A stretch of DNA of 64,000 bases from Peribacillus simplex (GTDB lineage Bacteria > Bacillota > Bacilli > Bacillales > DSM-1321), in NCBI RefSeq assembly GCF_900156045.1, contig NZ_FTMX01000003.1, positions 124,001 through 188,000 on the forward strand, written 5' to 3'. A program made the translations under genes and the position numbers. This document shows, piece by piece, positions 8,838 to 18,665 of the stretch (the first letter of the stretch is position 1; every line of letters begins with the position of its first letter). The notes below the pieces were generated by a model that saw nothing but the letters and a program-made list of their open reading frames with translations, had not been told where the DNA came from and made no database searches.

Positions 8838-10132
8838 TTGATGTCCTCTCCTTCAACTCTGTATGTGCTTTTCACTTCTCTTACCATATTGTAATCATTT
8901 AATTTCTGTATTATTTGCTCAAATGCAGCCTTTGTGGCAGTATGCGTAACCAATACGATTTCGGAAGATTCCTTTTCATCCAGGGGCAATTGAAGGATTT
9001 TATCGAATCCTACCCCATGCTCGGCAAATAAATTCGTGATTTTGGCTAAAACGCCAACTTCATCTTGAACATGTAATCGAATGAAGAACTTAGCGAAAAT
9101 CTCAGTCCCATCTTTTAATTGTTTCGGGAACTGAGGTGAAACGGCACTGCGGCCATTTACGCCCAGCCTCATATTCTTGATGACCGTCACCATATCCGAA
9201 ACGACTGCAGTCGCAGTAGGAAGGCTGCCAGCCCCCGGTCCGTAAAACATCGTTTCCCCTACGGCTTCCCCATAAACGTATACAGCATTATACTCATTAT
9301 TTACCGATGCTAACGGATGTGCTTCAGGAAGAAGTGCAGGCTGGACACTTACTTCGACCCTATCCCCTGCCCTGGAAGCGACGCCGATCAATTTCATTGT
9401 ATAGCCAAGCTTCTTACTATATCTCAAATCCTCTTCGGATATCTCGGTTATGCCCTGTACCTCAACATCATTCAAGCCAATGTTCATTGAGAACCCGAGT
9501 GTTGAAAGGATCGCCATTTTACGGGCCGCATCCAAACCGCCTACATCGGCTGTCGGATCGGATTCAGCAAATCCCAGCTCCTGAGCTTCCTTCAATACGT
9601 CATCATAAGCTCTGCCTTCCTTGCTCATTTTCGTTAAAATGAAGTTTGTCGTTCCATTGACGATTCCCATCATTTTCGTGATGCGGTCAGAAGATAATCC
9701 ATCCACAAGTCCGCGTAAAATCGGAATTCCCCCTGCAACACTTGCTTCATAGAACAAATCACATTGATTCTCGGTGGCCAATTCCAGCAATTCCGGTCCA
9801 TATAAAGCCATTAGGTCTTTATTGGCCGTAACGATATGCTTTTTATTCTTTATTGCCTCTATCAGATAACCGCGTGTTTCTTCGATTCCACCCATTACTT
9901 CTATTACAACATCAATCTCGGGATTCGAAAGGATATCCTCAGGATTGTCAGTTAACATACCTTTATCGATCTCGACAAGCCTCTCCTTCGTCGTGTCTTT
10001 GACTAGTATCTTCTTAACGGATATGGAACAGCCCACTTGGTGCATGAGCTTGTCCTGATGCCTTTCAATGATTTGTACGACTCCTGATCCAACTGTACCT
10101 AACCCCAATAAACCGATCGAGATGGCTTTCAT
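8834..10132 (-). CDS. hom: Homoserine dehydrogenase
   Basis: Reduces aspartate semialdehyde to homoserine with NAD(P)H, the branch point to threonine and methionine. NAD motif [13 protein letters not shown] at residues 6-18; catalytic region [14 protein letters not shown] near 170 and [11 protein letters not shown] near 214. A C-terminal ACT domain ([23 protein letters not shown]) from about 345 is the usual threonine feedback site. ATG 10132 is chosen over an in-frame ATG 63 bases earlier: AAGGGGG precedes it, and the 433-residue product equals the B. subtilis length. Confidence 0.96.
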   Translation of the reverse strand: MKAISIGLLGLGTVGSGVVQIIERHQDKLMHQVGCSISVKKILVKDTTKERLVEIDKGMLTDNPEDILSNPEIDVVIEVMGGIEETRGYLIEAIKNKKHIVTANKDLMALYGPELLELATENQCDLFYEASVAGGIPILRGLVDGLSSDRITKMMGIVNGTTNFILTKMSKEGRAYDDVLKEAQELGFAESDPTADVGGLDAARKMAILSTLGFSMNIGLNDVEVQGITEISEEDLRYSKKLGYTMKLIGVASRAGDRVEVSVQPALLPEAHPLASVNNEYNAVYVYGEAVGETMFYGPGAGSLPTATAVVSDMVTVIKNMRLGVNGRSAVSPQFPKQLKDGTEIFAKFFIRLHVQDEVGVLAKITNLFAEHGVGFDKILQLPLDEKESSEIVLVTHTATKAAFEQIIQKLNDYNMVREVKSTYRVEGEDIK

Positions 10133-10193
10133 ATTTTGGTTCCCCCTTAAAAACTGTTTGCCTGAAGAAGACGTTTGTATTTGTATAGTAGAC

Positions 10194-10222
10194 ATTATAT
10201 GTTTAATTCATATAATTAGCAA
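10194..10222 (-). promoter_or_regulatory. Sigma-A promoter of hom-thrC-thrB
   Basis: On the minus strand TTGCTA (10222-10217), 17 bases, then a perfect TATAAT (10199-10194). Transcription would start near 10187, leaving a leader of about 55 bases, too short for a T-box or large riboswitch. Confidence 0.7.
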
Positions 10223-10321
10223 TAGTTGAAAAGATGAATGCACGAACTTTTTTCGTCCATCTCTTGAACGAGTAAGAACGGGTAAAGCTAAACTTTTTAT
10301 GGGAAACCATTTTGGTGATCA

Positions 10322-11236
10322 TTACTTAACGCTCTTCAATGAATCATTTGTACCCATTACAATATGCGGCTTTTGCACGGGATCCATCCATTTCAGTAAA
10401 CTGAGGACATTCTTTTCGGCCGTGGCCGTACACCCAGCCGTCGGTTTTGTACTCCCTCTCCATACATGAAGAAAGATTGCACTTCCTTTTCCTTTTACGA
10501 TGGGATTGGTATTATAATTGATGACTGTCCCATACTTATAGAGTTCATGATTCATCCTTTCGAAAGACTTCCATTTAACTGCAGGATTACCTTTATAGGT
10601 TTTCCACTTGTTATAATCCGTGGATGCCTGATCATCAACCCAGTAGTCATATTTGGTCGTTTTCTTATAACTCATTTTCACTCCTGCCGGCTTCGTTTCG
10701 CTTCCAAAGGCCGTACCAAATGAAAAAATCCCGACCGGGGATTTCCCATCACCCTCTTTTTTGCTCTTGGTGAAGCCGTTCTTCCCAATGACACCGTCCA
10801 TCTTCTTCAATGCCCGGCGCCATTCCCCTTGTTTCTTCTCATAAGTTTGGATCGTGACCTTCGTATCACCCATCGCTTTACCTGTCACAGATACAACTTG
10901 GTTAACGCCTTTTCTCCCATCGAATTTCTTCAAAATGGCTTTTTCACCGGAACTGAAAACCTCTTTTGCATCCGCCATATTGATATATGCTGTCTTGTTT
11001 GAGTGACAGACCTTATACCAGCTTCCAGTTCTTCCGCTTGCCGACAATTCTTTATTTTTCTTATAAGTTTTTAATGTTTTACTTGCAGCCGACGCCTTTT
11101 CCTTCACATCCGCTTCAGACTTCATGACAATCTTGAATTGAGTTGCTTCGCAGCCCGTTTTCGTTTCAGCTTTCGCAAGATTTGCCGTTTGGATGAATAA
11201 AAGGGCTATAAGGGCGGCCATCATCAATCTCTTCAT
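10322..11236 (-). CDS. Secreted SH3-like / L,D-transpeptidase (YkuD-fold) protein
   Basis: 304 residues with a signal peptide (MKRLMMAALIALLFIQTANLAKA). An SH3b-like region follows (residues ~33-92), then a catalytic domain of the L,D-transpeptidase type from about 105. The catalytic signature is HVWRGSTKPTAGCTATAE near 265-282: an upstream His and a Gly-Cys nucleophile. The usual GC-x-R is replaced by GC-T-A, as in the divergent YafK/ErfK-like branch. It probably crosslinks or modifies peptidoglycan outside the cell. Substrate is unproven. Monocistronic. Confidence 0.8.
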   Translation of the reverse strand: MKRLMMAALIALLFIQTANLAKAETKTGCEATQFKIVMKSEADVKEKASAASKTLKTYKKNKELSASGRTGSWYKVCHSNKTAYINMADAKEVFSSGEKAILKKFDGRKGVNQVVSVTGKAMGDTKVTIQTYEKKQGEWRRALKKMDGVIGKNGFTKSKKEGDGKSPVGIFSFGTAFGSETKPAGVKMSYKKTTKYDYWVDDQASTDYNKWKTYKGNPAVKWKSFERMNHELYKYGTVINYNTNPIVKGKGSAIFLHVWRGSTKPTAGCTATAEKNVLSLLKWMDPVQKPHIVMGTNDSLKSVK

Positions 11237-11341
11237 GGTCCCATCCTTCCGCAGTGATCAAATATCTAATTATTCTAAAAAATCTTGTTATCATCATAAC
11301 ATAGTAAGTAAGGATGAATCATATTTCTTTCCCGTTTTTAT

Positions 11342-12343
11342 CTAAATCCAGTCAATTTTAGGCAAATCATATTGCTTGGCAGGGACCTCTGCCAATTCAT
11401 AAAAATGTTTGAGGAAGGACTCATATTGTTGGGAGGATTTCGTGATCGAAGATATTTTATCTTCCAATTGGTTCGACCTCGATTCCGTCGTTTTTGAAAA
11501 ATACTCTTCCACCGTTTCAAAGTAATGAATGGGAAATAGCATCCTCGAATATAATAACCGGGCCGAAAAGCTGGAGAACGGTTCTATTGACTGATATTCG
11601 TGAAAGAAATGGGCAATCCCCCGCTGATGGGTATGCACATTTTGAAAATAATGTTCCCTCACCCATTCAGCGACATCCCTTGTTCCGTGGTCAAATACCC
11701 AATCGAACGGATTTTTCATCCACTTATTGCTTCTCCAGGTATCATGTAAAAAACGTTCATAACATACCGTTCCACTATCGACAATTTGCGGGGTATCATC
11801 GATTTCCGTGTCGACTAAATATTGAATCGCATTTTCACCCAGGACCATATAATAGGGAAAGGTTTCTATAAATAATTTTTCAAACTGGTTATCAGGATGG
11901 GCGCTGAGCTTATCCCGCCAAATCTTTTCTAACTGATCGATCCTTCGTTCCCAGAGTTCTTTCCATTTGCCGATCCTTGAACATGTTCGAATCGTATCAT
12001 TAATAGTTCTCCCACGCTGATGGAATCTTGCCAGACGTCTTCCTGGGTTGAAATTTTTCGGACCTTCCAATGCCTGATTGGCAAGAAGGATGAATAATTG
12101 TTCATCCGCTTCCGAAACATAGCTTCCATGATTGGCAAGGACAAAGGCGGATACGTGACGATCACCTTGTGAAATCAGATGTTGGGACATTTTATAACGT
12201 TCCACTAATTCCTCCTGCTCCATATTTTCAATGGGAACGATACTGTAAACCATATTCCCTGAACGGAAGCTTGGAAACCTGACATTGGCTTCTTCAAGCT
12301 CCACCTGTATACCATAATTATTAAAAATGATTTCTTCTATCAT
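11342..12343 (-). CDS. yutH: YutH, CotS-like spore coat-associated kinase-fold protein
   Basis: A 333-residue protein related to the CotS/YtaA/YutH group, which has an aminoglycoside phosphotransferase-like fold without clear kinase activity and is deposited on spores. ATG 12343 is preferred because AAGGGGG lies 7 bases upstream; an upstream in-frame ATG (12394) has no ribosome site. Kinase-like features are weak: a single YERFLHDTWRSNKW segment stands where the catalytic loop is expected. Synteny with yutG and yutF supports the name. Confidence 0.8.
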   Translation of the reverse strand: MIEEIIFNNYGIQVELEEANVRFPSFRSGNMVYSIVPIENMEQEELVERYKMSQHLISQGDRHVSAFVLANHGSYVSEADEQLFILLANQALEGPKNFNPGRRLARFHQRGRTINDTIRTCSRIGKWKELWERRIDQLEKIWRDKLSAHPDNQFEKLFIETFPYYMVLGENAIQYLVDTEIDDTPQIVDSGTVCYERFLHDTWRSNKWMKNPFDWVFDHGTRDVAEWVREHYFQNVHTHQRGIAHFFHEYQSIEPFSSFSARLLYSRMLFPIHYFETVEEYFSKTTESRSNQLEDKISSITKSSQQYESFLKHFYELAEVPAKQYDLPKIDWI

Positions 12344-12538
12344 GGAATGGCCCCCTTCATCAAATGGATATAATAAATATTGGACATCATACACTTATAT
12401 ATATGTGGAATAACCCGTTTTCTGAATGATTATCGAAACCTTATTAGAAATTCCAATCAAAACATCTTCCGTGGGTTTTCAGTTTAATCAAATCAAACTA
12501 CCTGCATTAGAACTTAATATAGAGAAATGGGTGATGAC

Positions 12539-13036
12539 ATGGCTAATATTGAACAATCAATGTCTGAAAAAACGGCTCGAAAATGGCTAATTGAACGAGG
12601 AGTGAAATTGGAGGATATCGCTGAGCTTGTCATGTATTTACAATCTTGCTACCATGAAAATCTCCAAATGTCCGATTGCCTTCACAATGTCGAACGGGTA
12701 CTTTCAAAACGCGAGGTCCAAAATGCCATTCTTACCGGCATTCAGTTGGATATTCTAGCTGAGAAAAAACTGCTCGAGGAGCCTTTGCAGAGCATCATTG
12801 AAATAGATGAAGGCCTATATGGGGTCGATGAAATATTGGCTTTTTCAATTGTGAATGTTTATGGATCCATCGGCTTTACCAATTATGGTTTCATCGATAA
12901 ACAAAAGCCGGGTATCTTAAAATATTTAAACGATAAAAGCACGGGTAAGGTGAACACCTTTTTAGATGATATCGTTGGGGCGATTGCAGCTGCCGCGTCA
13001 AGCCGGCTTGCCCATAGAACCGAAAATGCGGAATAG
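12539..13036 (+). CDS. yutG: Phosphatidylglycerophosphatase A-like protein YutG
   Basis: A 165-residue PgpA-domain protein. PgpA dephosphorylates phosphatidylglycerophosphate to phosphatidylglycerol, but the Bacillus YutG type lacks the membrane helices of E. coli PgpA and ends in the conserved FLDDIVGAIAAAASSRLAH. ATG 12539 is favoured over the ATG four codons earlier because GGTGAT lies at the right spacing. Family membership is clear; enzymatic role is inferred. Confidence 0.85.
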   Translation: MANIEQSMSEKTARKWLIERGVKLEDIAELVMYLQSCYHENLQMSDCLHNVERVLSKREVQNAILTGIQLDILAEKKLLEEPLQSIIEIDEGLYGVDEILAFSIVNVYGSIGFTNYGFIDKQKPGILKYLNDKSTGKVNTFLDDIVGAIAAAASSRLAHRTENAE

Positions 13037-13068
13037 TAAACTTATGATATTCACGACATAAAAAAAAC

Positions 13069-13097
13069 CAGGGCTGCATTCGCAGGCCTGATTTTTT
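13069..13097. terminator. Terminator between yutG and yutF
   Basis: CAGGGCTGC / GCAGGCCTG stem (one mismatch), loop ATTC, A run before and TTTTTTT after. It abuts the yutF stop and serves both convergent genes. Confidence 0.85.
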
Positions 13098-13865
13098 TCA
13101 TTCGAAGCGCCATAAGTCAAGGGTGTCCACTACATGCGTCGGCTGCTCCTTATATTGCTTTAAGCGTTCTTTTGTCGTTACGCCCGTATGTACAAGCAGT
13201 GTATCGATCCCTGCATTGATGCCGGCAAGGATATCTGTATCATAGTTATCTCCAACCATGATCGTCTCTTCTTTAGGCACCCCTAGTACTCTTAGAGCTT
13301 GCTCCACTATGACCGATTCAGGTTTTCCGATGAAAATCGGCTGTACATGGGTCGAAACGGAAACTACGGAGGTCAAGGCACCATTCCCCGGTAAAAGGCC
13401 TTGCTCAGTTGGAATGGCAATATCACCATTGGTCGAAATGAAAACAGCGCCATTCCTTACAGCAAGACAGGCTTTTGACAACTTTTCATAATTGACCCCG
13501 CGGTCGATGCCCATTACCAGAAAGTCTGGATGCTCTTCCACAAGCTTCATTCCTTTTTCCTTAAGTGCCTCGATGATGCCTTCTTCACCCACCACATAAA
13601 CCGATGCATCTTTCTTTTGTTCAGCTATGTAATTGGCAGTGGCCATGCTTGTCGTGAAAACCTGGTCATCTTCCGTAGATATGCCGATGCTTCTCAATTT
13701 ATCCGCTACTTGTGCCGGAGTCCGGGATGAATTATTGGTGACGAATAAATAAGGGATATCCCTTTTCCTTAGGTCATTAATAAACCCTGCCGCTTCCGCA
13801 ATTTGTTCAGTACCGCGATACATGGTGCCATCCAAGTCAATTAAATATCCTTTATACGACTTCAT
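13098..13865 (-). CDS. yutF: HAD-superfamily IIA sugar phosphatase YutF (NagD-like)
   Basis: 255-residue phosphatase. HAD motif I DLDGTMY (residues 10-16) carries the nucleophile and acid/base aspartates; motif II VTNNSSRTP near 42; motif III Lys in FIGKPES near 178; motif IV MVGDNYDTDILAG near 202. The large C2 cap between motifs II and III is typical of NagD. Likely dephosphorylates sugar phosphates or nucleotides; specificity unknown. Probably co-transcribed with yutE upstream. Confidence 0.92.
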   Translation of the reverse strand: MKSYKGYLIDLDGTMYRGTEQIAEAAGFINDLRKRDIPYLFVTNNSSRTPAQVADKLRSIGISTEDDQVFTTSMATANYIAEQKKDASVYVVGEEGIIEALKEKGMKLVEEHPDFLVMGIDRGVNYEKLSKACLAVRNGAVFISTNGDIAIPTEQGLLPGNGALTSVVSVSTHVQPIFIGKPESVIVEQALRVLGVPKEETIMVGDNYDTDILAGINAGIDTLLVHTGVTTKERLKQYKEQPTHVVDTLDLWRFE

Positions 13866-13888
13866 TTGAATTCGCCTTCCTAACGCTG

Positions 13889-14326
13889 CTAGTTTTTAAA
13901 AGCTGATACAGGTCCCAATTCATTTGTTAAATAGTTCCTAACCAAATCCGGGAATTGCTTGAATGCCCCGATATTTTCCGAAAATACGGCATGCAGTTCT
14001 GTGTGATTCACTTCAATGAAGTCTTGGACCAGCATTTTCCTTAACGGCAAAACCTTTTTGAATTGTATCGCTTTTTCTTCAGAAATGACTTTTTCATCTT
14101 GAAGGATATCGATAATATCTTCATAACTTCCTGGATCACGCATAATAAAACCATCAATTACCGCATTTCCTACGTCCAACACGGAATCGATGGAAGTTTG
14201 TATGAGCCTTTCAGCGATAAGTTCCGCAAGATCTCCATCCCAATTATCATGCCCTTCAAAAAGTCCAAGCTGCTTTTCAAGAAAACCTAATATTTGTTCA
14301 ATCTTTTGGCGGTCTACAAAGTACAT
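13889..14326 (-). CDS. yutE: YutE, HepT-like DUF86 protein
   Basis: 145-residue all-helical protein of the HepT/DUF86 fold, which includes RNase toxins paired with MNT nucleotidyltransferases. The toxin active-site pattern R-X4-H-X-Y here reads R-KMLV-Q-D-F, so the catalytic His and Tyr are absent, and no MNT gene is adjacent. It also carries GFIMRDPGSYEDIIDIL and C-terminal NELGPVSAFK, both conserved in B. subtilis YutE. A housekeeping, non-toxin role is more likely. Confidence 0.87.
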   Translation of the reverse strand: MYFVDRQKIEQILGFLEKQLGLFEGHDNWDGDLAELIAERLIQTSIDSVLDVGNAVIDGFIMRDPGSYEDIIDILQDEKVISEEKAIQFKKVLPLRKMLVQDFIEVNHTELHAVFSENIGAFKQFPDLVRNYLTNELGPVSAFKN

Positions 14327-14742
14327 TTTTTTCCAGATCCTTTCTGATCTAAGATGATATAGGGAATCATTGGTTGAATGGGCGGCATAGTTAAAACCCT
14401 GTGCCGAACAACCTTATTCCTTAATGATACCATAGCTTCTCCCTTACGCTCAATTCCTTCAACCACAACCATTGTACCATCCAATAACTAACAGAAGCTG
14501 GGGCGATACACATTGCCATTTCCATGGGTGCATTTCCCGACAGTAACTCCAGGAAAACCAATTCACGATCCCATTTTTATTCTTACCATTTTCATTTAAT
14601 CGATGAACGCTTATGATCGCCGGAGCATCTTGAGGAACGACTTAGGTTCTCAGGCAGAAGCCCCGTAAAATGTCTGTTCCCCTATTGAAGTCACTTTGTT
14701 ATGATGGAACTACAAATGTGAAGATAAGAAGGGAATGATACT
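14327..14742. other. 416-base gap without a recognisable gene
   Basis: No reading frame with a ribosome site or family resemblance was found on either strand. The region probably holds the divergent promoters of yutE and the DUF3055 gene. No hairpin or repeat stood out. Confidence 0.5.
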
Positions 14743-15009
14743 ATGGAAGATCGTTTTTATTTATACAATGACGTCGTGGATTCAAAAACCCGGTTCATAA
14801 GCTTCATGGGAGAGGAATCAAGATTCGACCTGGCCATTACGACTACCGATCGTTTTTATGGAAAGAAGCTTGTTTTAAATATGCAGAGCAACCGTTTCGC
14901 GATTATTGGGCCTGATGATTTAGAAGAGGAAGGCTATCTTGAGCATGCCTTTCAGTTATCAGAAGAGGAAGCCGAAGAACTGCGTCACTTTTTAATGGAA
15001 ATCGTCTGA
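14743..15009 (+). CDS. DUF3055 family protein
   Basis: 88 residues, acidic, with the conserved run RFISFMGEESRFDLAI and the C-terminal EEEAEELRHFLMEIV. This small cytosolic family occurs across Bacillales; no function is known. An AAGGGA ribosome site precedes the ATG at 14743. Likely co-transcribed with the next gene. Confidence 0.8.
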   Translation: MEDRFYLYNDVVDSKTRFISFMGEESRFDLAITTTDRFYGKKLVLNMQSNRFAIIGPDDLEEEGYLEHAFQLSEEEAEELRHFLMEIV

Positions 15010-15079
15010 GCGCCGAAGTTTTTCATCTTAAACGGGAAACCTACTGAATGTAAGATCGATTACATGAGGGGGGATTATC

Positions 15080-15367
15080 TTGGACAAAGAAGAATACCAC
15101 GATTTTTCCAATGTCGAAAAACAGAGGGATTATTTAATTCCTGAAGAATTTCCCGAAGGACCTTTTGGATCAGCCATAGCAAAAGATGCACCAGTTCAGA
15201 ATAAAAACACCCCGTGGCAGGAAGGGCAACGATATCAAAGTGCCTTTAATTATGAAAATAAATCGTTGCACGAAGATTTACCTCGACAATATCCTGGTGC
15301 TCATCCGACACATGATGATTCAGAAAAAGATGAACAGCCTCCATATAAAGGATATGGTAGCTCTTAA
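15080..15367 (+). CDS. Conserved small hydrophilic cytosolic protein of Bacillaceae
   Basis: 95 residues from a TTG at 15080 with GGGGGG 7 bases upstream. Hydrophilic and proline-rich, with no membrane segment. Conserved-looking phrases are EEFPEGPFGS, QRYQSAFNYENKSLHEDLPRQ and PGAHPTHDD. I recognise it as an uncharacterised Bacillaceae family but know no function. A terminator follows directly. Confidence 0.7.
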   Translation: MDKEEYHDFSNVEKQRDYLIPEEFPEGPFGSAIAKDAPVQNKNTPWQEGQRYQSAFNYENKSLHEDLPRQYPGAHPTHDDSEKDEQPPYKGYGSS

Positions 15368-15372
15368 CATGG

Positions 15373-15398
15373 AAGGCCAGAGTGAAATCTGGCCTTTT
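15373..15398. terminator. Terminator between the small cytosolic gene and yutD
   Basis: AAGGCCAGA / TCTGGCCTT with loop GTGAAA, then TTTTTA. It ends exactly at the yutD stop, so it probably serves both convergent genes. Confidence 0.88.
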
Positions 15399-15673
15399 TA
15401 TTTCTTTATTTTCTTCACGACGAAATAAGGACAGCCAAAATTGCAGTATTCATATAAATATTCACTAAGCGTGCTTATTTTCGTATCAAAGGTCGCTTTC
15501 TGATTATTATCATCAAAAAATCCACGCAGCCTCAATTGCCCGTAACCCCAATCCCCTACTATATAATCATACTTCGTTAAAATCTCACTGTATCTGGCCT
15601 TAAACGCTTCTTCGTTATAGCCTTCCCTTTCATTCTCAATTATTTCATAGGTCATGTTATTGATGTTAATCAT
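15398..15673 (-). CDS. yutD: YutD family protein (DUF1027)
   Basis: 91 residues. The family core NEEAFKARYSEILTKYDYIVGDWGYGQLRLRGF and the C-terminal EYLYEYCNFGCPYFVVKKI are intact. ATG 15673 is chosen: AGAGGTG stands 6 bases upstream and overlaps the GTG that would extend the frame by three codons. Function unknown. In B. subtilis it lies beside yutC and yutE. Confidence 0.9.
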   Translation of the reverse strand: MININNMTYEIIENEREGYNEEAFKARYSEILTKYDYIVGDWGYGQLRLRGFFDDNNQKATFDTKISTLSEYLYEYCNFGCPYFVVKKIKK

Positions 15674-15786
15674 TGTTTTCACCTCTCATATGTACATTCC
15701 TTCTTTAAATTATAACTGATTCCCCATCAATTACTAAGCGAAAAATAGAGAAATATGTTCATCCTAAAGTTACGGGGGTGTTATTG

Positions 15787-16449
15787 ATGAAAAAAACGAT
15801 AATAACGATAGGTTTAAGCTCGATTATTGCACTAACCGGATGTGCTGATAAAGACAAAGATCTGGGGATGGGTGCAAAAAACCATGCCGGTAACCCAACA
15901 AACGTAAATAATCCGACTCAATATTATGATGAGGATTATCGTAATAATGACAATAAAAGTGATGATTTCGGTTTTACCCGCACTAATAGTGCAACCATTG
16001 ATGGCCGTAACATTTCCAACAAAGCTGCTTCCATTGACCGTGAACAACTGTCTGATGTCATTTCTAAACTGAGTGTTCAGATACCAAATGTCAATGATGC
16101 CGCTACCCTCGTTACTGATGAGGAAGTGCTAGTCGTATATGATACAAATGCCAAGGATCGGACGGAAACCGCAGACCAAGTTAAACGCACTGCCATGTCC
16201 GTCGTGCCTCGCTATTATCATGTCTACGTCAGTGATGATTATCAAACCCTTGCCCAAGATGTCGAGAATTTCTCGACATTGAAATCCGGCAGCAAAGGGA
16301 TCGATTATACGATCGAACAAACCATCAAAAGAATGCTGAAGTCGCCTCAAGGATACAAAATGAGTGACGGAGAAAATGAAAACGGGGAAATGGTTAACGA
16401 TAAAAGAGATCATCACGATAACATCCATCAAAAAATGGATAACCGTTAA
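15787..16449 (+). CDS. yutC: YhcN/YlaJ-family sporulation lipoprotein (YutC)
   Basis: 220-residue lipoprotein: signal peptide with lipobox ALTGC (Cys near residue 19), a low-complexity Asn/Asp-rich linker (residues ~20-55), then the YhcN/YlaJ domain (DREQLSDVISKL ... TDEEVLVVYDT). The family is found on the spore inner membrane and affects germination or outgrowth. ATG 15787 has GGGGGTG 6 bases upstream. It is convergent with lipA, as in B. subtilis. A second YhcN-type protein occurs at 59.5 kb. Confidence 0.85.
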   Translation: MKKTIITIGLSSIIALTGCADKDKDLGMGAKNHAGNPTNVNNPTQYYDEDYRNNDNKSDDFGFTRTNSATIDGRNISNKAASIDREQLSDVISKLSVQIPNVNDAATLVTDEEVLVVYDTNAKDRTETADQVKRTAMSVVPRYYHVYVSDDYQTLAQDVENFSTLKSGSKGIDYTIEQTIKRMLKSPQGYKMSDGENENGEMVNDKRDHHDNIHQKMDNR

Positions 16450-16453
16450 TAAA

Positions 16454-16479
16454 AAAGGACCGAATTTTTTCGGTCCTTT
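16454..16479. terminator. Terminator between yutC and lipA
   Basis: AAAGGACCGAA / TTCGGTCCTTT perfect stem with a T4 loop, between convergent genes. Confidence 0.9.
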
Positions 16480-16487
16480 ATTTCACT

Positions 16488-17402
16488 CTATTTCAATAAT
16501 TCTTCACCTTTGTTTTGCTTATGTTTTGCCGCAGCATTAACCTGTTCATCCGCATGGTAGGATGAACGGACAAGCGGACCGGATTCACAGTGGCTGAAGC
16601 CTTTTTCCAATGCACGTTCCTTCAGCTCGGCAAATTCCTCAGGCGTGTAGTATTTCAGCACCTTTAAATGCTTTTTAGTCGGCTGCAAATACTGGCCGAT
16701 CGTCATGATATCCACATTATTAGCCCTTAGGTCATCCATCGTCTCGAGGATTTCCTCCCGCGTTTCACCCAAACCTACCATTAAACTGGACTTTGTCGGG
16801 ATTTCCGGATACAGTTCCTTGGCCCTTCTTAAAAGCTCCAATGAACGTTCGTACTTGGCCTGAGCCCGTACACGGTCGGATAAACTTCTGACAGTCTCTA
16901 TATTATGGTTCAGGATATCCGGTTTAGCATCCATCAAAGTCTTGATATTTTCAAACAACCCGCCCATATCAGACGGTAATACTTCAATTGATGTAAAAGG
17001 GTTTTTGCGTCGGATGGCACGGACCGTTTCAGCGAAAACTTCAGCGCCTCCATCCTTTAAATCATCACGGGCAACAGCTGTAATGACGACATGCTTTAAA
17101 TTCATCAAAACAACGGAATCGGCAACACGCTCCGGTTCAGCCCAGTCCAATTCATTCGGACGCCCGGTCGTAACAGCACAAAAACGGCAAGCCCTTGTAC
17201 AGATTTCACCCAAGATCATGAAAGTAGCCGTCCTTCTCACTGCCCAGCATTCGTGAATATTCGGACATTTTGCCTCTTCACAGACAGTATGAAGATTTTT
17301 CTCGCGCATCATATTTTTTAAACCGAGATAATTTTCGTTAGTATTAAGCTTTATTTTCAACCAATCTGGTTTTCGAAGAATTTCTTTATTTGTAGAAGAC
17401 AT
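16488..17402 (-). CDS. lipA: Lipoyl synthase
   Basis: Radical SAM enzyme that inserts two sulfurs into octanoyl chains, forming lipoyl groups on GcvH and 2-oxoacid dehydrogenases. Auxiliary cluster motif [12 protein letters not shown] near residues 41-52; radical [11 protein letters not shown] near 67-74; C-terminal serine in [10 protein letters not shown] near 280. ATG 17402 has GGAGTGG upstream; the in-frame ATG 11 codons earlier does not. 304 residues, near the B. subtilis length (298). gcvH, its substrate carrier, lies at 36.8 kb. Confidence 0.96.
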   Translation of the reverse strand: MSSTNKEILRKPDWLKIKLNTNENYLGLKNMMREKNLHTVCEEAKCPNIHECWAVRRTATFMILGEICTRACRFCAVTTGRPNELDWAEPERVADSVVLMNLKHVVITAVARDDLKDGGAEVFAETVRAIRRKNPFTSIEVLPSDMGGLFENIKTLMDAKPDILNHNIETVRSLSDRVRAQAKYERSLELLRRAKELYPEIPTKSSLMVGLGETREEILETMDDLRANNVDIMTIGQYLQPTKKHLKVLKYYTPEEFAELKERALEKGFSHCESGPLVRSSYHADEQVNAAAKHKQNKGEELLK

Positions 17403-17589
17403 GAAAATGCCACTCCATTCTATAGAAATTAACACACCCTACTTTAACAATAAAAAAGCATTTATACAAGTTATAGTTGGTTTCCCATTATTTATTTTTC
17501 ATGATTATAGCTAAATCAGCAAGACTATAAAAGATGGATGGACTGATGTCTTTTAAATACGGAGAATGTCATGAAAGGAGCCTGCCCCG

Positions 17590-18579
17590 TTGAAAAAATT
17601 ATTCCTTCTTACCATAACTTGTTTGTTTATTTTGAATGCACCAGGCCAAGTGGCTGATGCTGCCGATACCCCAAATGCTTATGCCGGGAGAATGGAGCTA
17701 TATAAAAATATGGAGGCCACCCTCCAAATCCCGTGGTATTACCTTGCTGGAGCTGATCAATATGAGCACAGCCTCAGGGCTGCACGAAGGGATTTAGAGC
17801 CGGCAAAGGGTTTGATAGGCATCCACATCGAGCCTTCAAAGTGGAGCGGGGCCCTCAATCCTGACTTAAACGACGTGAACCCGCTCACGATCACATTTTT
17901 TGATGGGCTGGGCCAGGATGGCAATGGTGATGGCAAAGCTGATATCACTAATGATACAGATCGATTGTATGCTTTTTCGAAGCATCTCCAATCATATGGT
18001 GCAGATGAAGATAATATCCGGATCGGCTTGTGGGATTATTATAAACGAGATAAAGCCGTCAGCATCATTATCGGCAATGCCGAGATTTATAAAAAATATG
18101 GCCGGTTGGATCTACATGAAAAGGCCTTCCCGGTTCCAGTACGAACTCATTATACGTACTTGAATACATGGGGAAGCGCTCGCGGATGGGGCGGAAGGAG
18201 AATCCATGAGGGCACTGATATTTTTGCGGATTATAGCCTTCCCGTTCGTTCCACGAGCTATGGAATCATTGAAATGAAAGGCTGGAATAAATTCGGCGGT
18301 TGGCGGATTGGGATACGGGATTTAAATAATACCTATCATTACTTTGCCCATTTAAGCGGCTTCGCAAAAGGGTTGAAAGTCGGACAAATCGTCGAGCCCG
18401 GACAAGTCATCGGAGGTGTCGGCAGTACAGGTTACGGCCCTCCAGGGACTTCCGGAAAATTCCCTCCCCATCTCCATTACGGAATGTACAAAGACAATGG
18501 AATTACGGAATGGAGCTTTGACCCTTACCCGTATCTAAGATTATGGGAAAGGAAAGATCTGGCTAAAAAGCAAAAGTGA
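17590..18579 (+). CDS. lytH: LytH, L-Ala-D-Glu peptidoglycan endopeptidase (M23)
   Basis: 329-residue secreted metallopeptidase. Signal peptide to about residue 24; C-terminal M23/LytM domain with HEGTDIFADY (zinc His and Asp near 207-211), HYFAHLSG and HLHYG (near 300). In B. subtilis LytH is made in the mother cell late in sporulation and trims side chains in spore cortex; the close match and yunB context imply the same here. TTG start at 17590 follows AAAGGAG. Confidence 0.9.
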   Translation: MKKLFLLTITCLFILNAPGQVADAADTPNAYAGRMELYKNMEATLQIPWYYLAGADQYEHSLRAARRDLEPAKGLIGIHIEPSKWSGALNPDLNDVNPLTITFFDGLGQDGNGDGKADITNDTDRLYAFSKHLQSYGADEDNIRIGLWDYYKRDKAVSIIIGNAEIYKKYGRLDLHEKAFPVPVRTHYTYLNTWGSARGWGGRRIHEGTDIFADYSLPVRSTSYGIIEMKGWNKFGGWRIGIRDLNNTYHYFAHLSGFAKGLKVGQIVEPGQVIGGVGSTGYGPPGTSGKFPPHLHYGMYKDNGITEWSFDPYPYLRLWERKDLAKKQK

Positions 18580-18609
18580 GCGGCGTGAATTTTACGCTGC
18601 TTTTTTTTG
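18578..18609 (+). terminator. Terminator of lytH
   Basis: AGCGGCGT / ACGCTGCT stem (one G-T pair) followed by TTTTTTTT, overlapping the lytH stop. Confidence 0.8.
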
Positions 18610-18665
18610 ATTCGAACATAAACCCCTGAACTTGATGCATAGTTATTAGTAAAGGGGGCTAAAGC

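Noticed and set aside
7944..8841. Long plus-strand frames opposite thrC
   Set aside because: Shadows of a strongly supported enzyme gene on the other strand; no ribosome sites.
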